Positions 38,100-49,331 of a stretch of 64,000 nt of DNA are shown here, in pieces; position 1 is the first letter of the stretch, and each line of letters starts with the position of its first letter. Below the pieces are notes generated by a model. It did not search any database, was not told the origin of the DNA, and worked only from the letters and a program-made list of their open reading frames with translations. The position numbers were made by a program, and so were the translations under genes. The DNA comes from an uncultured Pelagibacteraceae bacterium (GTDB lineage Bacteria > Pseudomonadota > Alphaproteobacteria > Pelagibacterales > Pelagibacteraceae), in the NCBI GenBank assembly GCA_902610115.1, contig CACLUK010000001.1:84876-148875 (forward strand), in the 5' to 3' direction.

Positions 38100-38543
38100 T
38101 TAAAGTAGACCCCATAAAATATTTTTTTTAACCCAACCTTTATATTTTTCTACACTTACTTTACACCATTCATCTTTACACTTATGGATCTTACATAACC
38201 TTCCTTCTTTTAGAATCACAAGAGGCTTAGAATAAATAGAAGGTTTTTTAAAAATTAATTGATCATCATCAGTTGTGATAGCCGCTTTTTTTTTTGATAA
38301 TTGTGAAATATGAATCCAACCAGTATTATTTTCATGATCTTTTATTTTCCTAAAATTCTCAGATTTATCTAGAATTAAAACAGGTAAATATTTCTTTTTG
38401 TAAAATAACTTGATGGGATATTCGAAAGATGGTCCTTGTCTAAGATTTACTTTGTCGTTTCTCAAGGTTAAAAAATATTCATTTGCCAAAAGACTCTGAA
38501 AAGAAAAATAAACAATGAAAAAAATATAAAAAATTTTTAACAT
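38100..38543 (-). CDS. Secreted bacterial SH3-domain protein
   Basis: 147 residues with a signal peptide (MLKIFYIFFIVYFSFQSLLA) and two SH3b-like repeats: LRNDKVNLRQGPSFEYPIKLFYKKKYLPVLIL...GWIHISQL and a second ending WCKVSVEKYKGWVKKNILWG. Such proteins bind cell-wall components or assist peptidoglycan enzymes; the role here is unknown. The 5' end overlaps the ThiF/MoeB-like gene by seven bases, so it is the last gene of the ubiE-to-moeB run. Confidence 0.82.
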   Translation of the reverse strand: MLKIFYIFFIVYFSFQSLLANEYFLTLRNDKVNLRQGPSFEYPIKLFYKKKYLPVLILDKSENFRKIKDHENNTGWIHISQLSKKKAAITTDDDQLIFKKPSIYSKPLVILKEGRLCKIHKCKDEWCKVSVEKYKGWVKKNILWGLL

Positions 38544-39280
38544 TTGTTTTTACATTGAGGATTGAAAGATAATTTTATTTTTCTTAAATTTATTTTAATT
38601 GAGTCAAAAATTATCATCTGATTATCTAAACCATTCTTTATTCCTATAATTGTTTTTAAAACTTCGTTTGCTTGTAGCGAACCCAAAATTCCAGCTACAG
38701 GAGAGAAAATTCCTTCTGTTTCACAATTTTTTTCTAAAGCAGGCTTATCTGGCATAAAGCACCTGTAACAGGATGTCTTTTTTTTAAAATTAAACTTGTA
38801 TAAATGACCGTCAAATCTATTGATCGCTGCAGAGATGAGTATTTTTTTCATTTTTTTACATTCATCATTAATCAAGTATCTAGTTTCAAAGTTGTCAGTT
38901 CCGTCGCAAATTATTTCAAAATCTTTGATAATCGATTTTATATTATTAGAAGTTATTTTTTTTTTAAATATTTTAATTCTAATTTTTTTATTTATTCTAT
39001 TAATACCTAACTTAGCCTGATTGACTTTGTACTTTCCTATATCTTTAGTAGAAAATAACGTTTGTCTATTTAAATTACTTATTTCAACTTTATCTGGATC
39101 TGCAATTCCTATCGTTCCCACCCCAGATGCTGCTAAATACGTTAAAAGTGGGCAACCCAAACCTCCAATACCGATTATTAATACTTTAGCGTTAAGTATT
39201 TTTTTTTGCCCAGCTACTCCAACATTTTTAAGAATTATTTGTTTTTCAAACCTTTTAAAATCTTTTAATCCTAATTGCAT
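38537..39280 (-). CDS. ThiF/MoeB/HesA-family adenylyltransferase
   Basis: 247 residues of the E1-like fold: AKVLIIGIGGLGCPLLTYLAASGVG (ATP loop), IADPDKVEISNLNRQTLF with the conserved Arg, DGTDNFETRYLINDEC, and a possible catalytic Cys in NCETEGIFSPVAGILGS. Zinc ligands are CYRC and a C-terminal CKNKC, the latter with three instead of two intervening residues. It should adenylate the C-terminal Gly of a MoaD/ThiS-like protein for molybdopterin or thiamine sulfur transfer. No such carrier protein is encoded in the window, so the pathway is unresolved. Confidence 0.87.
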   Translation of the reverse strand: MQLGLKDFKRFEKQIILKNVGVAGQKKILNAKVLIIGIGGLGCPLLTYLAASGVGTIGIADPDKVEISNLNRQTLFSTKDIGKYKVNQAKLGINRINKKIRIKIFKKKITSNNIKSIIKDFEIICDGTDNFETRYLINDECKKMKKILISAAINRFDGHLYKFNFKKKTSCYRCFMPDKPALEKNCETEGIFSPVAGILGSLQANEVLKTIIGIKNGLDNQMIIFDSIKINLRKIKLSFNPQCKNKC

Positions 39281-39283
39281 AAA

Positions 39284-39724
39284 TTATTTCAATCCAGTAG
39301 ATCCAAAACCACCTTCACCTCTAATTGTATCCTCTAATTTATCTACTTCCTTAAATTTTGCTTTAACAATAGGGCACAATACCATTTGAGCGATGCGTGC
39401 ACCTTTCTCAACAACAAAAGTTTTATTGCTCAAATTTATTAATATTACTTTTAATTCACCTCTATAATCAGCGTCTATCGTTCCAGGTGAATTAAGAACT
39501 GCTACCTGACTTTTAGCAGCCAATCCTGATCTCGATCTAATTTGTATTTCAAAATTTTCGGGAATAGACACAGATATACCAGTTGGAATTATTGAAGTTT
39601 TCCCTGGCTCTATTTTAATCTGTTTTTCAATATTTGCTGAAAGATCCATCCCTGATGAACCATTTGTCTCGTATTTAGGTAGTTCGATATTTTTAGATAG
39701 TCTTTTAATTAAAACTTCTGTCAT
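39284..39724 (-). CDS. dut: Deoxyuridine 5'-triphosphate nucleotidohydrolase
   Basis: 146 residues with all five trimeric dUTPase motifs: GSSGMDLSAN (1), RSRSGLAAK (2), GTIDADYRGELKV (3), RIAQMVL (4) and the Gly-rich RGEGGFGSTG (5). It hydrolyses dUTP to dUMP, preventing uracil incorporation. It overlaps coaBC by 20 bp, the common coaBC-dut pairing. Confidence 0.98.
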   Translation of the reverse strand: MTEVLIKRLSKNIELPKYETNGSSGMDLSANIEKQIKIEPGKTSIIPTGISVSIPENFEIQIRSRSGLAAKSQVAVLNSPGTIDADYRGELKVILINLSNKTFVVEKGARIAQMVLCPIVKAKFKEVDKLEDTIRGEGGFGSTGLK

Positions 39725-40934
39725 TCATTAAGAGTTTGTCTAAGACTATTTCAGCTATAACGTTAGCTATAAAACTTTTTTTATTTTTTTTTATTACTTT
39801 TATTTTTCCTGAATTATCAATTATCGAAACTCTATTATAATCTGAATTAAGTCCGCTATCTTTTTTGGAAACATCGTTAACAACTATAAGATCACAATTT
39901 TTTTGTTTTAATTTAGAAAAAGCGTTTTTATTTAAATTTTCAGTTTCAGCTGCGAAACCGATTACTAAGCTTGGCCTATGTTTATTGTTCTTCCCTAGAA
40001 ATTCAACAATATCCCTGTTCTTCTCCAATTCAATAGATTTTAATTTAATATTATCCTTTTTTATTTTAACCTTACTTTTCTTAATTGGCTTGAAGTCAGC
40101 TACAGCAGCAGTACATATTGCAATATCTACTGGCAAACACTTTTTTACCTCCTCAAACATCTCATTTGCTGTGACTATTTTTTTTGTTTTGATATCTTTT
40201 TTTGGATAAAGATGTGATGGTCCCGTAATTAAAGTTGTCTTTATACCTAGCCTACTTAATGCTTCAGCTATTTCAAATCCCTGCTTCCCACTTGACTCGT
40301 TTGATATAAACCTCACTGGATCCAAGTACTCCCTTGTTGGCCCGGCTGTAACTAAAGCTTTAAGATTTTTACTTTTTATAATATTTTTTTTATTAAAATA
40401 TTTTTCAATAAATGAGTAAATTTGTCTTGGACTCGACATTTTGCCCTCACCATACTCCCCACAGGCCATCTCACCTTTTTCAGGACCTATAAAAAGATAG
40501 CCATAATCCTTTAAAATTTTTACATTTTGTTGTGTCGCTTTGTGTACCCACATTCTCACATTCATGGCAGGAACTAATAAAATATCTTTATTAGATGCTA
40601 ATATTACTGTTGTCGCTAAATCTTCCGCTTTTCCAAGACTTAACTTTGTCATAAAATTTGCAGTTGTAGGCAATACAATTATTAAGTCGGCCCATCTAGA
40701 TAATGCAATATGATCTATTTCTACCTCAGAGTCCTTGTCAAAAATATTCTCAAAAATCTTACTTTTTGTCAGAGTAGAAACTGATAGAGGAGTGACAAAT
40801 TCTTTACCACTTTTAGTAAGTATAGTTTTAACTTCATTGTCATTTTTTTTTAGCAATCTTATCAAATCTAAAGACTTATAAGCTGCAATACCTCCACCAA
40901 TGATAATTAGAATTTTTTTATTTTTTACAGTCAT
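39705..40934 (-). CDS. coaBC: Bifunctional phosphopantothenoylcysteine decarboxylase/synthetase
   Basis: 409 residues. The N-terminal CoaC flavoprotein half shows IGGGIAAYKSLDLIRLL, the PAMNVRMW motif and the catalytic Cys in EMACGEYGEGKM. The C-terminal CoaB half has VTAGPTREYLDPVRFISN, SSGKQGFEIAEAL and AAVADFKP. It makes 4'-phosphopantetheine for CoA. It lies six bases after the ubiB stop in the same transcript. Confidence 0.97.
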   Translation of the reverse strand: MTVKNKKILIIIGGGIAAYKSLDLIRLLKKNDNEVKTILTKSGKEFVTPLSVSTLTKSKIFENIFDKDSEVEIDHIALSRWADLIIVLPTTANFMTKLSLGKAEDLATTVILASNKDILLVPAMNVRMWVHKATQQNVKILKDYGYLFIGPEKGEMACGEYGEGKMSSPRQIYSFIEKYFNKKNIIKSKNLKALVTAGPTREYLDPVRFISNESSGKQGFEIAEALSRLGIKTTLITGPSHLYPKKDIKTKKIVTANEMFEEVKKCLPVDIAICTAAVADFKPIKKSKVKIKKDNIKLKSIELEKNRDIVEFLGKNNKHRPSLVIGFAAETENLNKNAFSKLKQKNCDLIVVNDVSKKDSGLNSDYNRVSIIDNSGKIKVIKKNKKSFIANVIAEIVLDKLLMNDRSFN

Positions 40935-40940
40935 AAGTAA

Positions 40941-42507
40941 TTAAAATACTAATAGAAAGACAATTACAACACCAAAAAAACTAATAACTATATTATTTCT
41001 AAAGTTTTTAATCTTCATTTGTTCTAATTCTAAATTTTTATTTGTTCCAAGAGCTAAATTCAAATTTCCATCAGCCATTAACTTTAAAGCATAATCAGCT
41101 CTATCCATTAACTCTGGAAGATCTGGTATTCTTTTAAGAATTTCAGATGAAGTATTAATTGCTGTATCGAAAGTAGATTTTGGACTTTTAACATTTTTTA
41201 GCCAATCTTCTAGAACTGGTCTAGACACTTCCCAAATATTTGTTTCGGGATAAAGTCTTCTTGCAACCCCTTCAACCACTACCATTGTTTTTTGTAATAA
41301 AAGAAGCGGAGGCTGAGTAGGCATATTAAACTTCTCTGTGATCTCAAATAATTGAGCTAATAGATTTCCACCAGAAATATCTTTTATAGATTGTCCAAAA
41401 ATAGGTTCTCCCACTGATCTTAAGGCTTGAGCAAATTCCTCTTTCGAGGCAGCTTTAGGAACAAGACCAGCTTGAAAATGGACTTCAGCAACCTTAACAT
41501 AATCTCTTTTAATAAAACCATATAAAATCTCAGCTAAAAATTTTCTATTATTTTTATCTAAGCGTCCCATAATACCAAAATCTACTGGTATTATATTTCC
41601 TTTCGCATCTACAAATAAATTGCCTTGATGCATATCACCATGAAAAAAGCCATCTCTTACAGCCTGTGTTAAAAATAATTGTATTAAGCTTTCTGCTAGT
41701 TTCTTAAGGTCTACTCCTAAATCATTAATTTTTTGTATTTCACGTATAGAAACACCTTCGACTTTGTCTAAGGTCAATATTTTTTTTGTTGTATAATTCC
41801 AATAAATTTTTGGTACTACAAATCCTTGATCATTTTTTGTATTTTCATAAAGTTCATTAGCAGCAGCAGCCTCAAACCTTAAATCCATTTCTATATTAGT
41901 TATTTCTCTTAATAAATGAACAACTTCAACTAACTTTAATCTTTTTGCTTTTGTAAAAGTATTTTCTACTATGTAAGCAAATAACATTAAAGCATCCAAT
42001 TCTTCATTGAATAATTTTTCGATATCAGGTCTTAATATTTTTATAGCAACTTGTTTTTCTTTTCCTTCATGTTTTATTTTAGCTAGATGGACCTGAGCAA
42101 TAGATGCGGCAGCGATTGGCTCACTTATTTGAGTAATATCTCTATAGTAGTTTTCACCAATTTCTTTTTTTATAATTTTTTTTTGAATCATGTAGGTCAA
42201 ACGCAGGTACTTTATCTTGTAATTTTTCAAGATTTTTTGCTAACTCTTCTCCGATTATATCTGGTCTAGTAGCTAAAAATTGACCTAATTTTATAAAGGT
42301 TGTTCCCATTCCTTGAAGAGCAGTGCATAACTTTTCACCTGGTTTTTTTTGGCTATATTGTTGATTTGTATTTGCTCCTAAAGAAATAAAATTAAAAAAT
42401 AAATTAATTGTACTCGGCAATTGATGAATTTCATTTATCGTTCCAACTGCGCCAGAGGTAGAAAATTTTCTTGCAATTTGAAATAATTTAAAAACTCTTT
42501 TTAACAT
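40941..42507 (-). pseudogene. ubiB: UbiB-family protein (ubiquinone biosynthesis), frame interrupted at a nine-A run
   Basis: Two overlapping frames together make one ADCK/UbiB kinase-like protein. Frame 1 (from ATG 42507) gives FSTSGAVGTINEIHQ and the family KxGQ motif in FIKLGQFLATRPDIIG, continuing to KVPAFDLHDSKK, then runs out of frame to a TGA. Frame 2 resumes at IIKKEIGENYY and continues through PIAAASIAQVHLAK (Ala-rich loop), VAIKILRPDIE, GFFHGDMHQGNLF and VDFGIMGRLD to a C-terminal anchor. Removing one base from the A9 run (42176-42184) restores 521 codons, the family length. All catalytic motifs are intact, so this may be a sequencing error, a recent mutation, or a gene read through by slippage. 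It sits between ubiE and coaBC, the standard order. Confidence 0.9.
42176..42184 (-). other. Nine-base homopolymer (A9 on the coding strand) at the ubiB frame break
   Basis: The minus strand reads TTC-A9-TTATA7. Frame 1 ends at DSKK in this run and the frame encoding IIKKEIG begins in it; the two differ by one base. An eight-A tract would give an uninterrupted ubiB. Runs this long are known slippage points for RNA polymerase in AT-rich genomes and a common site of sequencing indels. Confidence 0.85.
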
Positions 42508-43212
42508 TTAAATTTTCCAACCTGAGTGAATAGCTGATATCCCATTTGAAAGATTTCTGTACTCTATTTTTGAAAAACCATTTTTGAACATTAATTCAAC
42601 TAATTTTTCTTGATCGTAAAATTTTTCTATACTATTGACTAAATATTTGTACGGTTTGTCCGATCCTACAATAAGCTTTCCAATATATGGGAGTGTTTTT
42701 GAATATTGTTTATATATAGAATTAAGTATTTCATTATTTATCTTAGAAAATTCTAAACACATAAAACGACCTCCCGGTTTTAATACTCTATAGGCTTCTT
42801 TTAAAGCATCATTTATATTAGAAACATTTCTTATACCAAAACTAATTGAATAATAGTCAAAAGAGTTATCACTTAAAGGTAATTTTTCTGCTTTGCTGTT
42901 TATCCAATTAATATTGCCTATGTCCTTCAACTTAATTTTACCTTGACTAAGCATTTTTATATTAGGTTCTACACAAGTAATGAAACTAGACTTATTAGAT
43001 CTTTTGAAAAAACTTTTAGCAATATCACCAGTGCCTGAAGCAACATCAATTAAATTTGTTCCAGGTAGGGGATTCATCCAATCTATAAATTTTTCTTTCC
43101 AAATCCTGTGAACACCTAAGGACATAATATCATTCATCAAATCATACTTTTGGTGAACTTCAGAAAAAACAGAATTGACTAATTTAGTTTTATCTAGAAT
43201 AGTGTTTTTCAT
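42508..43212 (-). CDS. ubiE: Ubiquinone/menaquinone C-methyltransferase
   Basis: 234 residues. The SAM-binding motif is NLIDVASGTGDIAKSFF, with SVFSEVHQKYDLMNDIMSLGVHRIWK before it and YYSISFGIRNVSNINDALKEAYRVLKPGG after it, the two PROSITE-type UbiE blocks. It methylates the quinone ring during ubiquinone synthesis. Its stop abuts the ubiB ATG with no gap (TAAATG). The start ATG is 11 bp from the divergent mutM ATG, so the promoter must lie within one of these genes. Confidence 0.96.
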   Translation of the reverse strand: MKNTILDKTKLVNSVFSEVHQKYDLMNDIMSLGVHRIWKEKFIDWMNPLPGTNLIDVASGTGDIAKSFFKRSNKSSFITCVEPNIKMLSQGKIKLKDIGNINWINSKAEKLPLSDNSFDYYSISFGIRNVSNINDALKEAYRVLKPGGRFMCLEFSKINNEILNSIYKQYSKTLPYIGKLIVGSDKPYKYLVNSIEKFYDQEKLVELMFKNGFSKIEYRNLSNGISAIHSGWKI

Positions 43213-43223
43213 TAAATAATTAT

Positions 43224-44093
43224 ATGCCAGAATTACCAGAAGTTGAAGTTGTTAAAAGGTCCTTAAAGAGGAAAACACAAAACTTAGTAATTAAAAAAGT
43301 AAAAATAATTGATAAAAATTTAAGATACAAGGTGAACAGAGATGAAATCTCCAAATTAAGCGGATCTAAAATCAAAAATATATTGAGACGGTCAAAATTT
43401 CTTATTTTTGAATTCAATAAAGCTTTTGTTATGCTTGTTCATCTTGGTATGACAGGAAAATTTTTTTTTATAGATAAAAAAAATCGTAAGTATAAGACTA
43501 GCTTTTATTACAAACTTGACCCTCATAAAGATAGTAAGCATGACAGAGTAATTTTCCATTTACAAAATCAGCAAAAATTAATTTATAATGATGTACGCAA
43601 GTTTGGTTTTATTAAAATCATTAATAATAAACTATTAAAGAATAATGGCCATTTAAAAAATTTGGGGCCAGAACCATTAGAAAAAAACTTTAATTACTAT
43701 TACTTTAAAAAATATATTAATAAACGAAAGAGGAATATAAAAGATGTTTTGATGGACCAAAAGTTTGTATCTGGCCTAGGAAATATTTACGTAAATGAAA
43801 TTCTTTTTAAAAGTAATATCAAGCCACTAAGGATGACTTCTACACTTAAAAAGTTTGAAATTAAAAAAATTATTAAAAACACAAAAAAAATACTTAAAAA
43901 TTCAATAAAATTAGGCGGTTCATCTATTAAAGATTTTTCTAGTGACAATGGAAAAAAAGGAAACTATCAGCAACATTTTAAAGTTTATGGTCGTCAAGGT
44001 GAAAAGTGTTCTAACATAGATTGTAGAGGCTTCATAATAAGAATTGTCCTGTCGAGTCGAGCTACTTTTTTTTGTAAAAGATGTCAAAAATAA
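43224..44093 (+). CDS. mutM: Formamidopyrimidine-DNA glycosylase
   Basis: 289 residues beginning MPELPEVEVVKRSL with the catalytic Pro2 and Glu3. The helix-two-turn-helix region is LMDQKFVSGLGNIYVNEILF. The C-terminal zinc finger has CSNIDC and FFCKRCQK. It removes 8-oxoguanine and FaPy lesions, complementing Nth in this window. Divergent from ubiE and 43 bp upstream of rpsT. Confidence 0.97.
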   Translation: MPELPEVEVVKRSLKRKTQNLVIKKVKIIDKNLRYKVNRDEISKLSGSKIKNILRRSKFLIFEFNKAFVMLVHLGMTGKFFFIDKKNRKYKTSFYYKLDPHKDSKHDRVIFHLQNQQKLIYNDVRKFGFIKIINNKLLKNNGHLKNLGPEPLEKNFNYYYFKKYINKRKRNIKDVLMDQKFVSGLGNIYVNEILFKSNIKPLRMTSTLKKFEIKKIIKNTKKILKNSIKLGGSSIKDFSSDNGKKGNYQQHFKVYGRQGEKCSNIDCRGFIIRIVLSSRATFFCKRCQK

Positions 44094-44136
44094 TAAAGTT
44101 GACCCTAATTATACCTCAATATATACAATCTTAAAA

Positions 44137-44394
44137 ATGCCAAATACAAAATCAGCAATTAGAAGAGTTCGAAGAGTAAAAAAACAAACTCAGATTAACA
44201 GAATAAGAAAAAGTAAATACAAAAATGCCATTAAACAAATGGAACAATTACTAAAATCTAAAGAAAAAGATAAAGATAAAGCAAAAAAATATTTCTCAAA
44301 ATTTCAATCAATTCTAATGCAGGTTGCTAAATCAGGTGTAATAAATAAAAAAACCGCCGCACGAAAAATTTCAAAAATCTCAAAAAAAATATAA
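44137..44394 (+). CDS. rpsT: 30S ribosomal protein S20
   Basis: 85 residues: MPNTKSAIRRVRRVKKQTQINRIRKS at the start and QVAKSGVINKKTAARKISKISK at the end fit S20, a helical protein of the 16S body. An in-frame ATG at 44044 would add 31 unrelated residues inside mutM and is rejected; family alignments begin at MPNTKSA. A weak inverted repeat follows (44400-44424). The next gene is dnaA, 227 bp on, a frequent rpsT-dnaA arrangement in alphaproteobacteria. Confidence 0.96.
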   Translation: MPNTKSAIRRVRRVKKQTQINRIRKSKYKNAIKQMEQLLKSKEKDKDKAKKYFSKFQSILMQVAKSGVINKKTAARKISKISKKI

Positions 44395-44399
44395 ATTTT

Positions 44400-44424
44400 A
44401 ATCATCAATCTCGAGTTGATAATT
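44400..44424 (+). terminator. Weak stem-loop after rpsT
   Basis: AATCATCAA and TTGATAATT form a nine-pair stem with one mismatch around the loop TCTCGAG, followed by only four T. It could end rpsT transcription or slow 3' decay. The stem is AT-rich and the T run short, so strength is doubtful. Confidence 0.4.
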
Positions 44425-44463
44425 TTAAATTAAAAAAACCACATTTAGTTTTAAAATATTTTT

Positions 44464-44622
44464 TTATCCAAATATAGTTTCTTTCTAAAGTTGTAGATTT
44501 TTCATTTCTATCTTTACGATAGTGTTACAACCTGAATCAATTTTTTTTTCATTTTAGAAAAAAATTTCTTGCAAATATTTTTAAAAGAGAGTTTAAAGGA
44601 TTCTCCGAATAAATTATCTACA
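44464..44622 (+). promoter_or_regulatory. AT-rich dnaA leader with two near-consensus DnaA boxes
   Basis: Part of the 227-bp gap between rpsT and dnaA, the longest in the window. TTATCCAAA (44464-44472) and TTATCTACA (44614-44622) each differ from TTATCCACA at one base; the second runs into the dnaA ATG. The rest is A/T-rich with no ORF or tRNA that I can support. This fits DnaA autoregulation; an origin is possible but two boxes are few. Confidence 0.45.
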
Positions 44623-46013
44623 TGGAAAAAAATAAAACAAAAGCTCACAGCGTTTATGTTTCCGAAGAAGAAAAAACGCTTAATTGGGAAGAAATACAAT
44701 CATCATTTCAAAAAACTTTTGGTAGTGAAATCTACAATAGTTGGTTGCAAAAATTGACCCTTATTAAGGAGTTCAACGATTACTTAATTTTAGGTGTGCC
44801 AACAAGATTTTTTAGAGATTGGATAGTTTCAAGGTATTTAGATAAAATATTAGAACAAGTAAAATCTTTTAAACTCAGCTTAAACAGAATCGAGTTTAAA
44901 ATTATTGAGGAAAATAAACAAAATCAAGAAATTATTAAATATAATGAACTCAATAAAGTAACTGAAATTAAAGACTCAATACTAAACTATAACAGATTAA
45001 ATCCTAAACTGAATTTTGACAATTTTATCCAGGGAAAAAGCAATGATATTGCATTGTCGTATTCTAAAAAAGTCTGCGAAGATATTTCTAGGTACAATCC
45101 ACTATATTTGTGTGGTGGTGTTGGTTTGGGAAAAACTCACTTGCTTAATGCAATCGGTTTAGAACTCCAAGACAACAATAATGTAATGTTTATATCTGCT
45201 GAAAGATTTATGTACCATTTTATAAAATCAATTAAAAAAAATGATATGGTTAATTTTAAAGATTTCTTTAGAAAATCATCGGTATTTATAATTGACGATA
45301 TTCAATTTATAAGTGGCAAAGATAGCCTACAAGAGGAGTTTTTTCATACTTTTAATAGCTTAATGGATAAGGGCTCTCAGATAATTATTTCGTCAGACAG
45401 AACGCCAATGAAACTAGATAGAGTCCAAGATAGAATTAAATCAAGACTTGCTGGCGGATTAGTTGTTGACATTGAAACTCCGGATTTAGAGTTGAAGATT
45501 AAAATAATCAGAAAAAAACTTGAGGAAATCCAAAGTCAATTTAAAGAAAATATTCAACTAAGTGATGAAGTTATCAACTATGTTGCAAATGAGAGTAAAA
45601 CAAACATTAGAGAATTAATTGGGATATTAAACAGAGTTGTTGCATTTAGTAGGGTTAATAATAAAGAATTAAGTATAAATGATTGTAAGAACATCCTTAA
45701 AGATGTTTTCAGTCAAATAAGAGTAATCACTGTTGATAAAATACAAAATGTAGTTTCAAATTATTTCAATATAAGTTTGTCAGAGATGCTATCTCAAAGA
45801 AGATCAAGGCCACTAGCAAGACCTCGCCAAGTTGCAATGTACTTAGCAAAAAAAATGACATCAAGATCTCTTCCAGAAATTGGCAGAAGATTTGCCAATA
45901 GAGATCATACAACTGTCATACATGCAGTCAAAACAATTACAAGGTTATCAGAGCAAGATGATGAAATGAAAAAAAACTTAAACCAAATTAAAAGTATTTT
46001 GCTTGATCAGTAA
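44622..46013 (+). CDS. dnaA: Chromosomal replication initiator DnaA
   Basis: 463 residues. Domain I (EIQSSFQKTFGSEIYNSWLQKL), a short linker, the AAA+ domain with Walker A LCGGVGLGKTHLLNAIG, Walker B VFIIDDIQF and the sensor region RDRIKSRLAGG-like VQDRIKSRLAGGLVVDIETP, then domain IV with RSRPLARPRQVAMYL and the DnaA signature IGRRFANRDHTTVIHAVK. It opens the origin and loads helicase. dnaN follows two bases after its stop. Confidence 0.98.
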   Translation: MEKNKTKAHSVYVSEEEKTLNWEEIQSSFQKTFGSEIYNSWLQKLTLIKEFNDYLILGVPTRFFRDWIVSRYLDKILEQVKSFKLSLNRIEFKIIEENKQNQEIIKYNELNKVTEIKDSILNYNRLNPKLNFDNFIQGKSNDIALSYSKKVCEDISRYNPLYLCGGVGLGKTHLLNAIGLELQDNNNVMFISAERFMYHFIKSIKKNDMVNFKDFFRKSSVFIIDDIQFISGKDSLQEEFFHTFNSLMDKGSQIIISSDRTPMKLDRVQDRIKSRLAGGLVVDIETPDLELKIKIIRKKLEEIQSQFKENIQLSDEVINYVANESKTNIRELIGILNRVVAFSRVNNKELSINDCKNILKDVFSQIRVITVDKIQNVVSNYFNISLSEMLSQRRSRPLARPRQVAMYLAKKMTSRSLPEIGRRFANRDHTTVIHAVKTITRLSEQDDEMKKNLNQIKSILLDQ

Positions 46014-46015
46014 TA

Positions 46016-47131
46016 ATGCAATTTGTTGTTAAAAGAGATAATTTATTAAGATCGTTAAATTTTGTTCAAGGTGTTGTAGAGAAAAAAAATACTTTACCTA
46101 TATTGTCTAACGTTCTTTTACAATTAAAAGATAAAAAACTTTTAATTGTAGCTACAGATTTAGATATTATTTTTTATGACGAGATATTAGATGTCAAGAT
46201 TATTAACGAGGGTAGCACTACAACTTCAGCAGCAATTCTTTATGATATTTTAAGAAAAATATCCTCTAATTCTGAACTTAAATTTGATTTAAAATCTGAA
46301 AATAAATTAAGTTTGAAAAGTGAGAATGCAGATTTTAATTTACTGTGTTTACCCACAGATAATTTCCCGTCGTTTGCTGACAAGTTTGATAGTGATGAAA
46401 TTAGTATTAATAATAGCAAATTTCTTAAATTACTTAACAAAACAAAAATATCCATTTCAAATGATGACACGCGACATTACTTAAACGGGATATTTATTCA
46501 TTTGACAGAAGGAAATGGTAGAAGTTTTTTGACTGGAGTTGCAACAGACAGTCATAGATTATCTTCAAGCAGTATTGAACTTAATAATCAAGAAAATTTT
46601 ACTCCATTTATCTTACCTAAAAAAACAGTTTTTCAGCTATGTTCTTTACTTATAGAGAATTCAGATCAGTTAAAAATGCAAATAAGTGAAAACAAAATTA
46701 AATTTTCTATTGGCAAAACTCAACTTATTTCAAAAGTTATAGATGGAAAATTCCCAGATTATAAAAAAGTTGTACCAACAAATAACGAAAAAATATTAAT
46801 GGTTCCCTCAAAAGAATTTGTTTCCTCAATAGAACGAGTTGCAAGTGTTTCTTTAGATAGGAAAGAAGGTGTAAAACTACTTATTAACAAAGATAATGTT
46901 CAATTATCAGTTAATAGCGCAAATTCTGGTGATGGTAACGAAAAAATTAATGCAAAATTCAACTCTGAAAATCTCAATATAAGTTTTAACTCCAAATATT
47001 TAATTGACATCGCATCTGAAGTTGAAAATGACAGTTTAAAAATAAATTTAAAAGACTCCGTTTCTCCAGTTTTGATAGAAGATGGATCAGATAAAAATAG
47101 TTATTATGTTATAATGCCTATGAAAATTTGA
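46016..47131 (+). CDS. dnaN: DNA polymerase III beta sliding clamp
   Basis: 371 residues with three similar clamp domains: VKRDNLLRSLNFVQGVVEKKNTLPILSNVLL, the middle FLTGVATDSHRLSSSSIEL block and the C-terminal YYVIMPMKI ending, where the conserved MPM+ terminus packs at the clamp cleft. It tethers polymerase III to DNA. It follows dnaA closely; recF, the usual next gene, is missing and a 135-bp spacer leads to gyrB. Confidence 0.97.
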   Translation: MQFVVKRDNLLRSLNFVQGVVEKKNTLPILSNVLLQLKDKKLLIVATDLDIIFYDEILDVKIINEGSTTTSAAILYDILRKISSNSELKFDLKSENKLSLKSENADFNLLCLPTDNFPSFADKFDSDEISINNSKFLKLLNKTKISISNDDTRHYLNGIFIHLTEGNGRSFLTGVATDSHRLSSSSIELNNQENFTPFILPKKTVFQLCSLLIENSDQLKMQISENKIKFSIGKTQLISKVIDGKFPDYKKVVPTNNEKILMVPSKEFVSSIERVASVSLDRKEGVKLLINKDNVQLSVNSANSGDGNEKINAKFNSENLNISFNSKYLIDIASEVENDSLKINLKDSVSPVLIEDGSDKNSYYVIMPMKI

Positions 47132-47237
47132 TTTTGATCAAATTATTAATTTTTTTTCTTTTTTTAGCTATAATCGTTGGTAATAGATAGTTTTGGAGCC
47201 CATAGATATCACTGAGTTTTATATTACTAAAAAAAAA

Positions 47238-47246
47238 TGGTATAAT
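47238..47246 (+). promoter_or_regulatory. Extended -10 promoter for gyrB
   Basis: TGGTATAAT is a perfect extended -10 (TGN-TATAAT), 20 bp before the gyrB ATG at 47267; no good -35 is visible 17 bp upstream, as often tolerated with TGN. A second TATAAT at 47169-47174 lies farther upstream in the same spacer. Transcription would begin about 47252-47254. Confidence 0.6.
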
Positions 47247-47248
47247 GA

Positions 47249-49324
<2,076 letters not shown>

Positions 49325-49331
49325 AAAAATT

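Noticed and set aside
44044..44136. Upstream in-frame extension of rpsT
   Set aside because: It would add 31 residues read out of frame through the mutM 3' end; S20 proteins begin MPNTKSA, which is at ATG 44137.
44395..44621. tRNA or small RNA gene in the rpsT-dnaA gap
   Set aside because: No cloverleaf, no T-arm GTTCRA-type sequence and no strong structured segment apart from a weak stem at 44400-44424.
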